DNA of 64,000 nucleotides from Leptolyngbya sp. SIOISBB (GCA_010671905.1 JAAHII010000001.1:2666001-2730000), one strand, 5' to 3'; numbered from the stretch's first letter, positions 17,891-27,666 are shown. A program made the numbers and translations. Notes: a model not told the origin generated them from the letters alone.

Positions 17891-18741
17891 GTATATCTGT
17901 TATCCAGCTTATTGCCAGTTCTGCATAGCGCAGTTTTGTTTCAATGTATGCCTTATACATATCGTCCATTGCCAGAGCCAAGCGCTGAACTTACTTGCGT
18001 TCATTAAAATGCCGACATTTAGAATACTTTACCGAGCTCTCCCGCAATATCGGGATAATGACTCAACAAAAGTCAAGCAGGGAATTGACATCGGAATGAC
18101 TCCCGAGACAAACGCAGCACTACATAACGCAGACTTCCACATCAGTTTCGCAAACGCAGCAGTTTTGTGGCTTAGTAGCCCAACCACAGCATACCCAACC
18201 AGACAGCTAAATTCCTCTACGAGTATCCATTTTACAGACCCCGATTAGCCATGAGTTGAGTCAATGAACACACGATACTAGATAGATCGAACTCCCTGTC
18301 AGTGTACTGGAATTTACCTCACTCCTCTTGTATTGGTTTGCGAAACTCGCGCTCGGGCATCGATGATCAACCTAACATGTAGACTCTGGCTAAAATTTGA
18401 ACAACAGTCACCAAGAAATGAGGTTGGTTGTTCCGGCTCAACCTAACCCAAGCACATTCAGACATCATTGGCGGTGCTAATGCCAACGACAAGGCAGAGA
18501 ATAATGACGGCGTTCTCAGGACTTGTACGCAGGAAAGTTTTTTATCAATCAGAACTCAACGGGCCATGATGTATGCATCATGGCCCGTTGAGTAGACATA
18601 CCGAACTAGAAAGGCAAATCAGGTACATCAGCCAGGAGGCCTCAGTCTAGAGACGCCTTTCTCTTAATCACTTCCTTCATCACCCCATCCATAGATGATG
18701 AGAGGCGATAGCGAGTGACATTCGAGCAAGATCATTGACCT
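17891..18741. other. Long intergenic region without supported genes
   Basis: 851 bp between the start of the PGBD/HEAT gene and the end of ylqD. A 119-codon plus-strand ORF (17889-18248) has Cys-rich, non-protein-like composition and no similarity, so it is left out. The one clear structure is the perfect hairpin at 18554-18593. Confidence 0.5.
18554..18593. repeat. Perfect 18-bp inverted repeat with 4-base loop
   Basis: ACTCAACGGGCCATGATG pairs perfectly with CATCATGGCCCGTTGAGT around the loop TATG. It lies about 150 bp beyond the ylqD stop codon on the leftward transcript. No T-tract follows on either strand, so it is not a canonical intrinsic terminator; a protein-binding palindrome or RNA-stability element is possible. 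Confidence 0.85.
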
Positions 18742-19185
18742 TTATAACTCGCCGCGAATTTCTTCAATCACGCCATCACGCAGCAGAATTTCTACCTGCA
18801 TCTTTTTAATCAAGTTATCACCCTGACTCACGGTGAAAAAGCTATCAACTTGTCCTTGATTAACTTCTTGATCTAATTCCAGAGTTTGTACTGATTGGAG
18901 TTGCTGCAGCAACTGATTTTTTTGTTGCAGCATTTTACTCTTGTCTTGATTGAGCTTATTTTGCACAGAAGAAATTTGTTGTTTGACGGCCGGATCGTCG
19001 GGGTTCGCCGCCTGCTTCTGAACCTCTGAAACCACTCGCTGTCCCTGCATTTCAAGCTGCTGCAAGCGACTGTCGGTTTGATTAATTTGACTTTGTAATT
19101 GCTTTTGAGCTTCCTCTTTCCATAGAGGTGTCACGATCGCTTTGATGGTGATGTTGCGTTTGAGCTGCAGTTGAGACACGTCCAT
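18742..19185 (-). CDS. YlqD family coiled-coil protein
   Basis: A 147-residue protein. The N-terminal strand segment (LQLKRNITIKAIVTPLWKEE) and C-terminal segment (DNLIKKMQVEILLRDGVIEEI) are the conserved YlqD caps. The middle (residues 25-105) is a Gln/Lys-rich heptad coiled coil. YlqD proteins occur in Firmicutes and cyanobacteria and have no established function. The acyl-CoA synthetase gene ends 116 bp upstream in the same direction. Confidence 0.8.
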   Translation of the reverse strand: MDVSQLQLKRNITIKAIVTPLWKEEAQKQLQSQINQTDSRLQQLEMQGQRVVSEVQKQAANPDDPAVKQQISSVQNKLNQDKSKMLQQKNQLLQQLQSVQTLELDQEVNQGQVDSFFTVSQGDNLIKKMQVEILLRDGVIEEIRGEL

Positions 19186-19301
19186 ACTCTCTAACTAATT
19201 GTCTGGGATGCGGAATGCACTGCTTAAAGTTGGCAGAGGATGTTGCCGATCGCAAGTCTTGAGATTTAACCTTCGGGGGAAGTTTACACAGCAAGGTTAG
19301 C

Positions 19302-21275
19302 TCAGGCAAACATCCCGTCAATCATATCGTGATAGCGAGCGGCGACTACAGGACGCTTAATTTTCAAGGTTTGGGTCATGGTGCCATCTTCGATCGAGAA
19401 GGGGCTCGCGATTAATCGAAAGGGGCCGACCCGATCATCAGCCCGGTAGCCAGGACGATCTTTGACTCGACTATTGAGTTCTGCTCTAAACAGTTTTTGA
19501 ATGCGATCATCTTCGAGGGTGATACTAGGCCAGCCTTGAAGGTTTTCGGCTTCTTGACCGGGCGCATCGAGGAATAATGACTGGGGCGTAGCCCAAGCTT
19601 GTAACGCCTCAACATTTGGCACAATCAGGGCACCGAGCGAACGTTGATCTTGCCCGACGAGCATCAGCTGATCAATGTAGGGACTTTGCACACAAACATC
19701 CTCAATCGGTTGCGGCTCAATGTTTTCACCGTTGGTCAGGACGATGGTGTCCTTCGCCCGGCCCGTCAGGACAATATTGTAATCAGCGGTCAGATAGCCC
19801 AAATCGCCCGTATCAAACCAGCCTTCGGTATCAATGGCCTTTTGGGTGGCTTCGGGATTTTTGTAATAGCCCTGCATGATTTGTGGACCGCGGACGAGTA
19901 CCAGGCCCTTTTGTTCTAGTGGCAGGGGTAATCGCGTCTCCGGGTCAACAATTTTGAATTCGGTGCCCGGAATCGGTTGTCCGGCGGCGCCGCGCAGGTT
20001 GCTCCAGATGCGGCGAGCCGAGATGACGGGAGAAGTTTCGGTGAGGCCATAACCCACCAAAATCGGCACGTCCAGCGTTTCGAAAAACAAATCGATATGG
20101 CGAGCGAGGGAACCGCCACCGCTAATGAGCTGTTTCACCTGACCGCCAGTGGCTTCACGCACCTTGCTGTAAACAATCTTTTCGCCCAGCCTATGCAAAG
20201 GCCAAGTCAGGCTCTGCAATACCCATGCCACCGCTCGTTCAATGGGCGACGTGTGCGGGTTTTCGAGGCTGAGACCCGTAGCGATGCGGCGATTTTGGAC
20301 ATAGGTTTTGCTGCAGCCGAACAGGGTATTGACCAGCTTTTGCTTACTGGCGGGTTGCTCGCGAAAGCGCTTCTGAGCACCTTCGTAAATGGATTCCCAA
20401 ATGCGCGGCACCCCAACCATGTACTGCGGCTTGGTGTCTTTAAAGTCGGCTTTGATGTGCCGAATGCTGGTGTAGGTCTGAGTACAGCCTTGGGCATAGA
20501 GGAAATATTCAGCCGTGCGACCAAAGGTATGCCAGGTCGGCAGCAGGCCCAAGACGCGATCGCCGGGTTGCGGTTGCACCACCGCCCCTAACGTCGTGAT
20601 TTGGTGCAGCAAGTTGGCGTGGCTAATCATCACCCCTTTCGGTTTACCGGTTGTGCCAGAGGTATAAATCAGCGTCGCTAAGCTGTCGGGTGTCACCGGC
20701 ACGGGCTTCCAGGTGTGCTGGCTACCCACTTCCAGCAGTTGCGAATAGTTGAGCATTTTGAAGGGCGTGTGCTCAGGCACCGTTTCATCCGATAGGAGCA
20801 CCGCAAACTGCATAGGTAGGTCTTGAAAGCGATCGCTCAGCCGCTGCCAGAGCTTAAGGTTTTCCACAATGAGAATAGTGCTATCACTATGCTCAGCGAT
20901 GTACCTTAATTCCTCGGTTTCGGCCTGGGCGCTCCTGACGGCATCAATCCCTCCAGCGGCCATGACGCCTTGATCAGCGATGAACCAACGATGACTATTG
21001 TCGGCAAACAACGCCACGTGGGTGCGGGGTTGCATCCCCAAGCCTTGTAACCCTGCAGCGAACTGCTGAATAGCGGCCCACAGCTCTTGAAAAGTGAGTT
21101 GGGCACTGGGTTGGTTATGGGGATCATCCATCGCCAACCGCGTCCCATAGCGTTCTGCTGTCAGCGGCCAAATTTCGGGCAGGGACTGAATTTGCCCATA
21201 ATCGCCGATTTCGGATATGCCAGCGCGATCGCGCCGATCTAAAACTTGTAAAACAGTGGTCGAAGGTTGATTCAT
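19302..21275 (-). CDS. Long-chain acyl-CoA / acyl-ACP synthetase (AMP-binding)
   Basis: About 657 residues from the ATG at 21275 (MNQPSTTVLQ); an ATG-less extension to 21311 is less likely. ANL-superfamily adenylating enzyme with P-loop LIYTSGTTGKPKGVMISH (near residue 180), LVGYGLTETSPVIS, GWFDTGDLGYL, and the catalytic-Lys region MTQTLKIKRPVV near the end. The long insertion after the A5 motif is typical of the cyanobacterial Aas/FadD-like enzyme that reactivates free fatty acids, as acyl-ACP in tested cyanobacteria. It probably recycles membrane-derived fatty acids. Not in an obvious operon. Confidence 0.88.
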   Translation of the reverse strand: MNQPSTTVLQVLDRRDRAGISEIGDYGQIQSLPEIWPLTAERYGTRLAMDDPHNQPSAQLTFQELWAAIQQFAAGLQGLGMQPRTHVALFADNSHRWFIADQGVMAAGGIDAVRSAQAETEELRYIAEHSDSTILIVENLKLWQRLSDRFQDLPMQFAVLLSDETVPEHTPFKMLNYSQLLEVGSQHTWKPVPVTPDSLATLIYTSGTTGKPKGVMISHANLLHQITTLGAVVQPQPGDRVLGLLPTWHTFGRTAEYFLYAQGCTQTYTSIRHIKADFKDTKPQYMVGVPRIWESIYEGAQKRFREQPASKQKLVNTLFGCSKTYVQNRRIATGLSLENPHTSPIERAVAWVLQSLTWPLHRLGEKIVYSKVREATGGQVKQLISGGGSLARHIDLFFETLDVPILVGYGLTETSPVISARRIWSNLRGAAGQPIPGTEFKIVDPETRLPLPLEQKGLVLVRGPQIMQGYYKNPEATQKAIDTEGWFDTGDLGYLTADYNIVLTGRAKDTIVLTNGENIEPQPIEDVCVQSPYIDQLMLVGQDQRSLGALIVPNVEALQAWATPQSLFLDAPGQEAENLQGWPSITLEDDRIQKLFRAELNSRVKDRPGYRADDRVGPFRLIASPFSIEDGTMTQTLKIKRPVVAARYHDMIDGMFA

Positions 21276-21538
21276 GGCTGGCAACTCACAGCTATGTGGG
21301 CTTGCGGTCATCGTACAACAGGATTCCGTCCAGACTAATCACAAACGCTTGATGACAGTCATTGATATCGACCAGAATCATGACCGGCTGGGATCAAGCA
21401 GCTCGCTGGCTGTTGCACCGCGAGCCCTCAAGTCTGGTCAGCTTGGTCAGAGGGTGGCATCGATCGAGCAGCCGGTTCCCGTTTTTCAGGTAGCGATTTA
21501 TGCTGAGATCGGTGAGATCATGATGAGGTTTGGAAAGC

Positions 21539-21823
21539 ATGCCCAAGGCAACCTGGAATGGTGTGGTATTAGCGGAAAGCGATCGCTGTGAAGTGGTGGA
21601 AGGCAACCAATACTTTCCCCTAGACTCACTCAAGATGGAATACTTCAGGACCAGTGAGAAAACCACTTTTTGTCCCTGGAAAGGCACTGCTTCTTACTAC
21701 ACGATTGAGGTTGATGGCCAAACTAATCCGAATGCCGCTTGGGTCTATCGTGAGCCTAAATCAGCGGCTAGTAATATCAAAGACCACGTCGCCTTTTGGG
21801 GGGGAGTCAAAGTCGAAAGTTAG
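21539..21823 (+). CDS. DUF427 domain-containing protein
   Basis: About 94 residues from the ATG at 21539, preceded by GGAAAG; a TTG at 21530 gives three more residues. The whole protein is a DUF427 domain: MPKATWNGVVLAESDRCEVV, YFPLDSL, CPWKGTASYYTIEVDG, and NAAWVYREPKSAASNIKDHV as conserved blocks. These small beta-rich proteins have no established activity. It is isolated, divergent from the acyl-CoA synthetase and convergent with the CO2-hydration gene. Confidence 0.88.
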   Translation: MPKATWNGVVLAESDRCEVVEGNQYFPLDSLKMEYFRTSEKTTFCPWKGTASYYTIEVDGQTNPNAAWVYREPKSAASNIKDHVAFWGGVKVES

Positions 21824-21860
21824 GGTGGCCGGTTTCAAAAGCGATCGCTGATTCCATACA

Positions 21861-21883
21861 AACCACCCGATTCTTGGGTGGTT
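21861..21883. terminator. Bidirectional hairpin between DUF427 and cup genes
   Basis: AACCACCC (21861-21868) pairs with GGGTGGTT (21876-21883) around a 7-base loop, followed by GCGGTTTCT. It lies between two converging genes and could end both transcripts; the U-tract is weak. Confidence 0.5.
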
Positions 21884-21890
21884 GCGGTTT

Positions 21891-23036
21891 CTAGCGCTCA
21901 GCCAGCTGAACGACGGCTAGCCGCGAAGACATCAAACGATCCATCCAACTGGCTAAAAATGCCTGATTAGCGGATTGTTCTTCAGGTTCCTCGGTTTTCG
22001 GATGATGCGGTAAGAGTCCCTGTAGCGCCGCAGACGTCACGCAAAACATGGATTTTTGAAAGCTTTGGGTGATTTGCACTCGCACATCTTCATCACTCCG
22101 CAATCCCTGCCGGTAGTAGTCGGCTAGGTAGTCTGGCACGAAATGGCGCATATCTTGCATCAGCAGGGTCGGGGGAATGCCTGCCCCGCCCACCGGAACG
22201 GGATCGGCATACAGCGCACCATAAGCAAAGCGGGATTGATCTGGCGAAATCTGCTGCACTTGAGCATTGTAGGAAACGGTACCGAGGAAGGGCGTTCCCC
22301 GGAAGAACACCGCTTCTACATAAGGGACAGCAACATCCATTAAGAAAGTAAGTTTCGCAGCAGTGGGCAATAAGTCATAGCGATCGCCCTTAATCTCCAC
22401 ACTGTAGGTAATCGGTAAGCTAGCCGCCGCCACCAAACCATCTTTGATGTAAGCCACAACTTCCGGAATTGAGGTAATGCGGTTTTGGTCATACAAATCA
22501 GACAGCGTGAGGAAGATGTCGCTCATCACGGTCCAAAATTGACCTAACCCGCTGTAATAAGCTGATTGCCGAACCTGCTCGGGCAAAAAGTCGGGAAACA
22601 GCCGATGGAGCCCTTGCAGCAGGAGGTTGCCCTTGAGCTTGGCTTGAATCGCTCGTTCGCAATTTTGCTTAAATTCATCACCGTCGAGATAATGATCTAG
22701 CCCCCCGCCCCCATGCCAGAGCATGGTTCGCATGCAGTATTCGGCATATTCGTAATTGATGCGATCGTGCCACCAGTGCTTAAACAGCTTGCTGAGCGTA
22801 ATGTCTCCGTTGAAATATTTGAAGAATGGAAACAGCAGCAGGAATTGATGATCGGCAATGTATTTCAAGTTGATGGCATAGGCATCTAACACCACACCGT
22901 AGCTCTTCAGAATGCCGACCACTTCGAGCAGATTAGTCTCGGTGTCAGGCAATAACGCTTCGGCATTGAGCAGCCGTTCAATAAATGGCTGGAGCGGATG
23001 GTCGGTAGCCAGTTGAGGCGACAGGGTGTTAGTCAT
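21891..23036 (-). CDS. cupB: CO2 hydration protein (CupB/ChpX type) of NDH-1 CO2 uptake
   Basis: A 381-residue member of the cyanobacterial CO2-hydration family (Cup/Chp). Conserved segments include HPLQPFIERLLNAEALLPDT, HGGGGLDHYLDGDEF and YADPVPVGGAGIPPTLLMQD. It is the last gene of the leftward ndhF-ndhD-cup cluster, 38 bp after ndhD. Cup proteins sit on the NdhD/F arm of specialised NDH-1 and convert CO2 to bicarbonate in the cytosol. The absence of cupS, the length and the adjacency to the ccm operon favour the constitutive NdhF4/NdhD4/CupB form over the inducible CupA form; that choice is moderate. Confidence 0.82.
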   Translation of the reverse strand: MTNTLSPQLATDHPLQPFIERLLNAEALLPDTETNLLEVVGILKSYGVVLDAYAINLKYIADHQFLLLFPFFKYFNGDITLSKLFKHWWHDRINYEYAEYCMRTMLWHGGGGLDHYLDGDEFKQNCERAIQAKLKGNLLLQGLHRLFPDFLPEQVRQSAYYSGLGQFWTVMSDIFLTLSDLYDQNRITSIPEVVAYIKDGLVAAASLPITYSVEIKGDRYDLLPTAAKLTFLMDVAVPYVEAVFFRGTPFLGTVSYNAQVQQISPDQSRFAYGALYADPVPVGGAGIPPTLLMQDMRHFVPDYLADYYRQGLRSDEDVRVQITQSFQKSMFCVTSAALQGLLPHHPKTEEPEEQSANQAFLASWMDRLMSSRLAVVQLAER

Positions 23037-23074
23037 GAGAAGTCAACAGTGAACGGTATCGGCATCAAGGAAGT

Positions 23075-24595
23075 CTACAAAGCTGCAGGCGGTATCTGTT
23101 GAGCAACTTCGATCACGGGTGAGAGCTCGCCTAAGGTGGTGATCTCGCTCCAGCGTGCCAGCCAGTGTGGTTGTAGACCTAAAACCACGATGATGATGGC
23201 GAGGGCAATGGCTGGCACGCGATCGCGCCAGGCCACCGGGGGCAGCATCACATCGGATTCCACTTTGTCACTCGGGGGCGTAATCGCGAGTCGCCCAAAG
23301 AACGCTCGATTCACCAGCAGCAAAAAATATACTGCCGTCAATCCAGAGCCGACCATACATAGCAGAGTGGGGATGGGAAAAGCGAGAAAGCTACCGCGAA
23401 AGACCAAGAACTCTGAAATGAAGCCCACCATGCCAGGAATCCCCGCACTGGCCATCACCGCTAAGATCATCAAACTGCCGACAATGGGCAAGCCTCGTTC
23501 TGGATTGAGCAAGCCCCGCAACACCGTCAAATCGCGGGTCCCTGTTTTTGCATAGACAATGCCGACCAGTAAAAATAGTAGCCCCGAGATCAGACCATGA
23601 CTGACCATTTGCATCACCGTCCCGAGAATCGCGAGCGGCGTGGCGGCAGCAGCAGCCAACAAAATATAGCCCATGTGCCCAATCGAGCTATATGCCACCA
23701 TTTTTTTCATATCGGTTTGGGCGATCGCGGCCAAAGAACCATACAGCACACTGACGACCGCCCAAGCCGCCAACCAAGGCGACAAGAGGCGCCAGGCATC
23801 GGGTAGCAGTTGTAGTCCAAACCGGACAATCCCATAGGTACCGAGCTTCAATAAAACCCCGGCGAGCAGCACTGAAACTGGGGTCGACGCTTCGACATGG
23901 GCATCGGGCAACCAGGTGTGAAAGGGAAACAGCGGAATCTTAATGCCAAAACCCACCAAAATTGCAATCAGCAATAGGCTTTGTGGCAGCAGCGCGATGG
24001 ATTGGGTCAGGGTCGGATCGTAGTTAAAAGAGTTCGAGCCACTGAGCCATACAACACCCAAAAAGCTCCCCAAGATCAAGATTCCAGACGTCGCCGTGTA
24101 GATCAGAAACTTCGTAGCTGCGTAACCCCGGCGAGCACCACCCCAAATCGCAATCAGTAGATACAGCGGAATCAGTTCCAGCTCATAAAAGATAAAGAAT
24201 AGCAGCAAATTATGAGCTAAAAAAGCGCCCGCCACGGCAGCGTTAATGAGGAGTATCAAACTGAAATAAAGTCGCGGCCGCTGAATGGTTTCAGAACTGG
24301 CATAAACCGCGATACAGCCCAGCAAACTGTTGATGACCAATAACGGCAGGGACAACCCATCGACCCCGAGCTGGTAAGTCAGCCCGAGCGTATCAATCCA
24401 GGGAAGAGATTCAACAAACTGCAATTCCGGCTGCTGGAGATCAAACTGGGCAACGACCAACAATGTCCCCAGTAAAGAAGCTCCCTGAATGAGCAGGGTC
24501 ACGAACCAAACTTGCTTGCCTGGTCCTGTTTGCGGCCACAGGCCCACAATTAAAGCCCCGATTAGAGGGATCAGTATCAACGCACTCAGCATCAC
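23075..24595 (-). CDS. ndhD4: NAD(P)H dehydrogenase subunit NdhD (CO2-uptake type)
   Basis: A 506-residue proton-pumping antiporter-like subunit with about 14 hydrophobic helices. The conserved core is intact: FFIFYELELIPLYLLIAIWG (Glu in TM5), GFGIKIPLFPFHTWLPDAH, and VAYSSIGHMGYILL. It lies between ndhF (7-bp gap upstream) and the CO2-hydration gene. Together these build the distal membrane arm of an NDH-1MS-type complex powering CO2 hydration at the thylakoid. The D4 label rests on gene neighbourhood, not on a tree. Confidence 0.85.
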   Translation of the reverse strand: MMLSALILIPLIGALIVGLWPQTGPGKQVWFVTLLIQGASLLGTLLVVAQFDLQQPELQFVESLPWIDTLGLTYQLGVDGLSLPLLVINSLLGCIAVYASSETIQRPRLYFSLILLINAAVAGAFLAHNLLLFFIFYELELIPLYLLIAIWGGARRGYAATKFLIYTATSGILILGSFLGVVWLSGSNSFNYDPTLTQSIALLPQSLLLIAILVGFGIKIPLFPFHTWLPDAHVEASTPVSVLLAGVLLKLGTYGIVRFGLQLLPDAWRLLSPWLAAWAVVSVLYGSLAAIAQTDMKKMVAYSSIGHMGYILLAAAAATPLAILGTVMQMVSHGLISGLLFLLVGIVYAKTGTRDLTVLRGLLNPERGLPIVGSLMILAVMASAGIPGMVGFISEFLVFRGSFLAFPIPTLLCMVGSGLTAVYFLLLVNRAFFGRLAITPPSDKVESDVMLPPVAWRDRVPAIALAIIIVVLGLQPHWLARWSEITTLGELSPVIEVAQQIPPAAL

Positions 24596-24602
24596 TACGG
24601 CC

Positions 24603-26441
24603 CTACCACATTGTCCAAGTCATCAACAGCCCTAACAGGCCCACCCCAATCACAATGGTCAAGATATACCCTTGTGATCGTCCTGAGATGCTGTATTTCA
24701 GGCTTTCTCCTCCCATCAGAGAAGCCAGCCCAACACTATTAACGAGACCATCGACCACATAGCGATCGAACCAACTACTGGCAAAAGACAGCCGCTCAAC
24801 CACCCAAACGACGGTCAGGCGATAAAGCTTTTCTGTGTAAAAGTCGTAGGCCAGCAAGTCTTGCAAAATACGCACAGGCTTTTGGGCCGACCGCGCCAGC
24901 GATTGACTCAGGGGAATCGTGGCTCCAATCACCATGCCGACAACGCCGGAAGCAATCAGCGCGCCAAAAGCGGTCAGGTTAATGTACTCCCAAGGTGGTA
25001 AGAGATCCATGCGATGCATCCCTAGAGGCACCACTAGCGTCACGACCACTAGCGTCATCATGGGCACAGCCATGGGCCAAGCCACCTCAGGGGCTCGCCG
25101 AGATTTGGGTTGAGCAGCCCCCCAAAAAACCAGGCGAAAGACCCGAGTCAGGTTTAAAGCCGTCAAAAGATTGACCAGCAAGAAGACCACAACCAAAGCT
25201 GGTTGGTCATTCCAGAAAAACTCAATGCCCAGGTTATAGCCCCAGAAGCACCCTAAAGGAAAGATCCCCACCAGCCCCAGTGCCGCCGTGATATAAGCCA
25301 CGGTGGTGGCAGGCATCTTGCTTCCCAGACCGCCCAGTTCGGTCAGATCTTGCGAATTAGTCGTCACAATAATGGCGCCCACGCTCATAAATAGCAGGGC
25401 TTTGGCGATCGCATGGGTCAATAGCAGCGTGAGCGCGACCCCAGGCCATTCTGTGCCCACCGCAATAAAGACGAGTCCCAGATAGGCACTCGTCGAGTAA
25501 GAAAACGTCCGCTTAATATCAACTTGGGCGATCGCAACAAAGGACGCGCCTAGGGCCGTCACCGAGCCAATAAACACGAGCAAAGCTAAAGCAGTCGGAG
25601 ACATGACCACAATCGGCTGCAGACGAATTAAAACGTAGGCGCCGCAGGTTACCACAACCGAATTGCGCAAAATTGAGGCCGGGTTCGGGCCTTCCATCGC
25701 TTCGTCGAGCCATAGATGTAGCGGGAACTGAGCACATTTACCCGTCGGCCCAGCAATCAGCGCGACCCCCAGCAGAGTTGCGGCCAGAGGTGCCAGATCC
25801 GCAACCTTGACCCACTCATATAAATCGTTAAACCGTAAACTCCCGGCAAAGGCCGAGAGCGCAATCACCCCCATCAACAACAGCACATCACCAATGCGCT
25901 TGGTCAAAAAAGCATCGCGGGCGGCGGTCACGACCAAGGGCTGCGCATACCAAAAGCCGACCAACAAATAAGTCGACACTGTTAGCATCTCTAGCAAGGA
26001 GTATGACAAGAACAAAGAGCTACTGAGAATGACACCACTCATCGCCGCTTCGAAGAAGCCCATCAGGCCAAAAAAGCGTCCCAAAGCCCAATCTTTTTCG
26101 AGATAGCCCAAGGCAAACAGCTGGGCCAGAAAACTCAAGCCAGTAATCAACAGCACTATCCCTAGACTGAGCCCCGACAACTCAAAGGAGACATGCAGCG
26201 TGAGACCAGTCGTTTGAAACCAATTCCAGTTCAACTCTTGGGTGCCCTGACCTTGAATGCTTTGGAAGGCGATCGCACCGTGAACAAATGCCAGCAGGGT
26301 CATGACGAGGTTGAGATAAGCAGCTGGTCGCTGACCAGTTTGACGAATCAATCCCGTAGACCAGGGCAGGGTCGAGATCGTCCCCAGCAATCCGTAGACC
26401 GGAATCAGCCAGCCGCTTTGAGTCCAAAAATCTACCATCAC
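24603..26441 (-). CDS. ndhF4: NAD(P)H dehydrogenase subunit NdhF (CO2-uptake type)
   Basis: A 612-residue Nqo12/NuoL-type subunit, mostly transmembrane, with GPTGKCAQFPLHLWLDEAME (the conserved Lys/Trp motif), FSYSTSAYLGLVFIAVG, and a C-terminal amphipathic arm (FYTEKLYRLTVVWVVERLS). It starts the leftward ndhF-ndhD-cup operon and is divergent from ccmK2, separated by 637 bp. The same divergent arrangement of ndhF/ndhD/chpX and ccm genes occurs in heterocystous cyanobacteria, which supports the F4 assignment. Confidence 0.85.
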   Translation of the reverse strand: MMVDFWTQSGWLIPVYGLLGTISTLPWSTGLIRQTGQRPAAYLNLVMTLLAFVHGAIAFQSIQGQGTQELNWNWFQTTGLTLHVSFELSGLSLGIVLLITGLSFLAQLFALGYLEKDWALGRFFGLMGFFEAAMSGVILSSSLFLSYSLLEMLTVSTYLLVGFWYAQPLVVTAARDAFLTKRIGDVLLLMGVIALSAFAGSLRFNDLYEWVKVADLAPLAATLLGVALIAGPTGKCAQFPLHLWLDEAMEGPNPASILRNSVVVTCGAYVLIRLQPIVVMSPTALALLVFIGSVTALGASFVAIAQVDIKRTFSYSTSAYLGLVFIAVGTEWPGVALTLLLTHAIAKALLFMSVGAIIVTTNSQDLTELGGLGSKMPATTVAYITAALGLVGIFPLGCFWGYNLGIEFFWNDQPALVVVFLLVNLLTALNLTRVFRLVFWGAAQPKSRRAPEVAWPMAVPMMTLVVVTLVVPLGMHRMDLLPPWEYINLTAFGALIASGVVGMVIGATIPLSQSLARSAQKPVRILQDLLAYDFYTEKLYRLTVVWVVERLSFASSWFDRYVVDGLVNSVGLASLMGGESLKYSISGRSQGYILTIVIGVGLLGLLMTWTMW

Positions 26442-27078
26442 CTTTGTGCTTATCGATACATCAAAGCGGCGCTACAACTGCAGCACTATCGGGATTCCAT
26501 TAACTAGACAGTTATTCAAGCGCCCTAGCAAACAGGGCAGAACCGCTACCCTGCGAGGCAAGCTTAAAAGATCAAGCCAAATAACCCATCATTGCACTCA
26601 ACTAGTCTCCGCCTCACACGGCACCAGAGCCCAAATTTGAGTGAACCCACTTGCTCAATTAGGGCTTATCATAAACTGATTTTGGAGATCGTCAAAATGA
26701 CCAACTCTCAATCCTTTGAAGCGACGACCATCAACCCAAAAGACATTAATTTTCTTAACGAATTATTTCCGCAATGTGAGCGGTGGAGGAGTGCAAGCTG
26801 CTGCATAAGCGACAGTTCATGAATCAAGTCTGCGTAACATTGCATTAGCTGTCTTGATATTTCATATTAAGGACAATCATCGAGGCTTATATTGCCAAGG
26901 GGACAGTGGCCTCATATCCTTGACTTACATGGAGTTTGAGTGGGCCATTCCCGTGCCTTCTGGCGAAGCAGTACTAAAGCAGCATTTCTTAATATTGAAT
27001 GCCTGAATTTTGGGTTTGCAGTCAGTTCCAAGTGCGGTTTTGGAGGCCCATAGCGTCTTAAGAGGGAGATAACGATAA
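26442..27078. promoter_or_regulatory. Divergent control region between ndhF and ccmK2
   Basis: 637 bp that must carry the leftward ndhF and rightward ccm promoters. No convincing gene: a 42-codon frame from the ATG at 26697 is the only candidate with some coding look. ccmK2 has a good ribosome site (AGGGAG, 8-13 bases before ATG 27079). I did not find a clear LysR (CcmR/CmpR) box by eye. Confidence 0.5.
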
Positions 27079-27387
27079 ATGCCTATTGCAGTTGGAATGA
27101 TTGAAACCAAAGGGTTTCCTGCTGTTGTGGAAGCTGCTGACGCGATGGTGAAAGCAGCAAGAGTAACCTTAGTAGGCTACGAAAAGATTGGTAGTGGTCG
27201 GGTGACCGTTATCGTCCGTGGAGATGTTTCCGAGGTTCAGGCTTCAGTCTCTGCTGGCATTGAGTCTGCTAAGCGAGTCAACGGTGGGGAAGTTCTATCG
27301 ACTCACATTATTGCTCGTCCTCACGAAAACTTAGAATTTGTGCTGCCAATTCGTTACACCGAAGCAGTCGAACAGTTTAGAACCTAA
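27079..27387 (+). CDS. ccmK2: Carboxysome shell hexamer protein CcmK2
   Basis: A 102-residue single-domain BMC protein beginning [20 protein letters not shown] and containing [18 protein letters not shown], whose KIGSGR loop lines the hexamer pore. The end (EAVEQFRT) is short, as in CcmK2. Hexamers tile the facets of the beta-carboxysome shell. First of six co-directional ccm genes. It is nearly identical to the next gene over the shared 95 residues. Confidence 0.95.
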   Translation: MPIAVGMIETKGFPAVVEAADAMVKAARVTLVGYEKIGSGRVTVIVRGDVSEVQASVSAGIESAKRVNGGEVLSTHIIARPHENLEFVLPIRYTEAVEQFRT

Positions 27388-27666
27388 GGTACGTCACTTT
27401 TGCTGACTTTTCGGGATTGCTTGCAGCCAGGCTCAATGTCTGCCACGAGTGTTTTTTTAGACAACAGTGCAATCTTCTGGTGCTACTTGATCTCTATTAG
27501 AGAGTTGGTGCTCCCGAGCAGTTTCGAGCTGTCACGACAAGCATTTGTCGGTGCCTAAAGGCAGGGGTGTCAGATTGGTAACTGACTGAGTTTAGGTCGG
27601 CTACAGATCCGGGTTCCCTCAGTTTTCAAGCTATGTAATTCATTTTGATTCAAAGGAGTTAGCGTT
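27388..27666 (+). promoter_or_regulatory. 279-bp spacer between ccmK2 and ccmK1
   Basis: Unusually long for genes of one operon and without coding potential. It contains a T7 run near 27450 and several short inverted repeats (such as CACGACAAGCATTTGTCGGTG at 27532-27552, of which ACAAGCATTTGT forms a short hairpin). It ends in a strong ribosome site AAAGGAG before ccmK1. It may carry a processing site, terminator or second promoter. Confidence 0.4.

Noticed and set aside
17889-18248. 119-codon plus-strand ORF upstream of the PGBD/HEAT gene
   Set aside because: Cys-rich, no domain, starts within the neighbouring gene's initiation region.
19977-20591. 204-codon plus-strand ORF inside the acyl-CoA synthetase
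   Set aside because: Antisense shadow of a well-conserved adenylating enzyme; no similarity or ribosome site.
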